From Candidatus Cloacimonadota bacterium (GTDB taxonomy: Bacteria; Cloacimonadota; Cloacimonadia; Cloacimonadales; WRIO01), in contig JALNXV010000265.1 in the NCBI GenBank assembly GCA_023230175.1, positions 1 through 5,181 of the forward strand: a DNA stretch of 5,181 nucleotides, written 5' to 3'. Shown here in pieces: positions 5,138 to 5,181 of the stretch. Each line of letters opens with the position of its first letter. The first letter of the stretch is position 1. The notes under the pieces were generated by a model, which had not been told where the DNA came from, did not search any database, and saw only the letters and a program-made list of their open reading frames with translations. A program made the translations under genes and the position numbers.

Positions 5138-5181
5138 ATTCCTCTTCCTCCATCACGTCAACGGTGAGCGCCTTCTCCTCC
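5133..5181 (-). CDS. Possible C-terminal end of an interrupted gene (partial)
   Basis: On the minus strand one frame reads in from the right edge as EEKALTVDVMEEEES and stops at a TGA that lies within the IS inverted repeat (5135-5133). If real, it is a gene cut by the IS, with the stop codon supplied by the element. The acidic run does not match the recombinase sequence expected just before the fragment at 2500-2880, so this is not simply the other half of that gene. With only about 44 bases available, coding status and identity are uncertain. Confidence 0.3.
   Translation of the reverse strand, partial: EEKALTVDVMEEEES

Overview
The window looks like an accessory, mobile-element-rich stretch of a low-to-mid GC Bacillota genome, probably a gut-type Clostridia or a relative. 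The grounds are strong GGAGG-type ribosome binding sites, a clostridial-style large serine recombinase C-terminus, an IS1634/IS4-type transposase, and zinc-ribbon/membrane proteins of a kind common in Firmicutes. The species cannot be named from this sequence.

Layout, left to right. Bases 1-99 (+) are the last codons of a protein with a basic PGRPKK tail, probably a transposase. Bases 124-2331 are a compact minus-strand operon of three genes. In transcription order these are a 96-aa XRE-type helix-turn-helix regulator, a 448-aa protein (N-terminal domain, zinc ribbon, membrane helix, extracytoplasmic region ending in a FxLYD-like domain), and a 179-aa zinc-ribbon protein with one membrane helix and a short outer domain. 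The operon has a good sigma-A-type promoter (2372-2400) with a 14-bp perfect palindrome upstream (2430-2443). A terminator (2455-2480) separates it from the C-terminal remnant of a large serine recombinase (2500 to about 2880). About 100 bp of AT-rich sequence with an imperfect direct repeat follows. Bases 2984-5137 are a complete insertion sequence of about 2.15 kb with 33/34-bp terminal inverted repeats, an intact DDE transposase (576 aa) and a small overlapping coiled-coil gene (74 aa). The last 44 bases, beyond the IS, carry what may be the end of another minus-strand reading frame.

How the parts relate. The operon looks intact, with its own promoter and a likely autoregulator. Both membrane proteins put a zinc ribbon in the cytoplasm and a beta-rich domain outside, and by eye the two outer domains share a motif. 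An envelope-sensing or surface-stress module is a reasonable guess, but no function is demonstrated. The sequence around it is wreckage from mobile elements: a transposase tail, a beheaded recombinase and a full IS whose two flanks do not match each other. The IS appears insulated from incoming transcription by a terminator placed just upstream of its own promoter.
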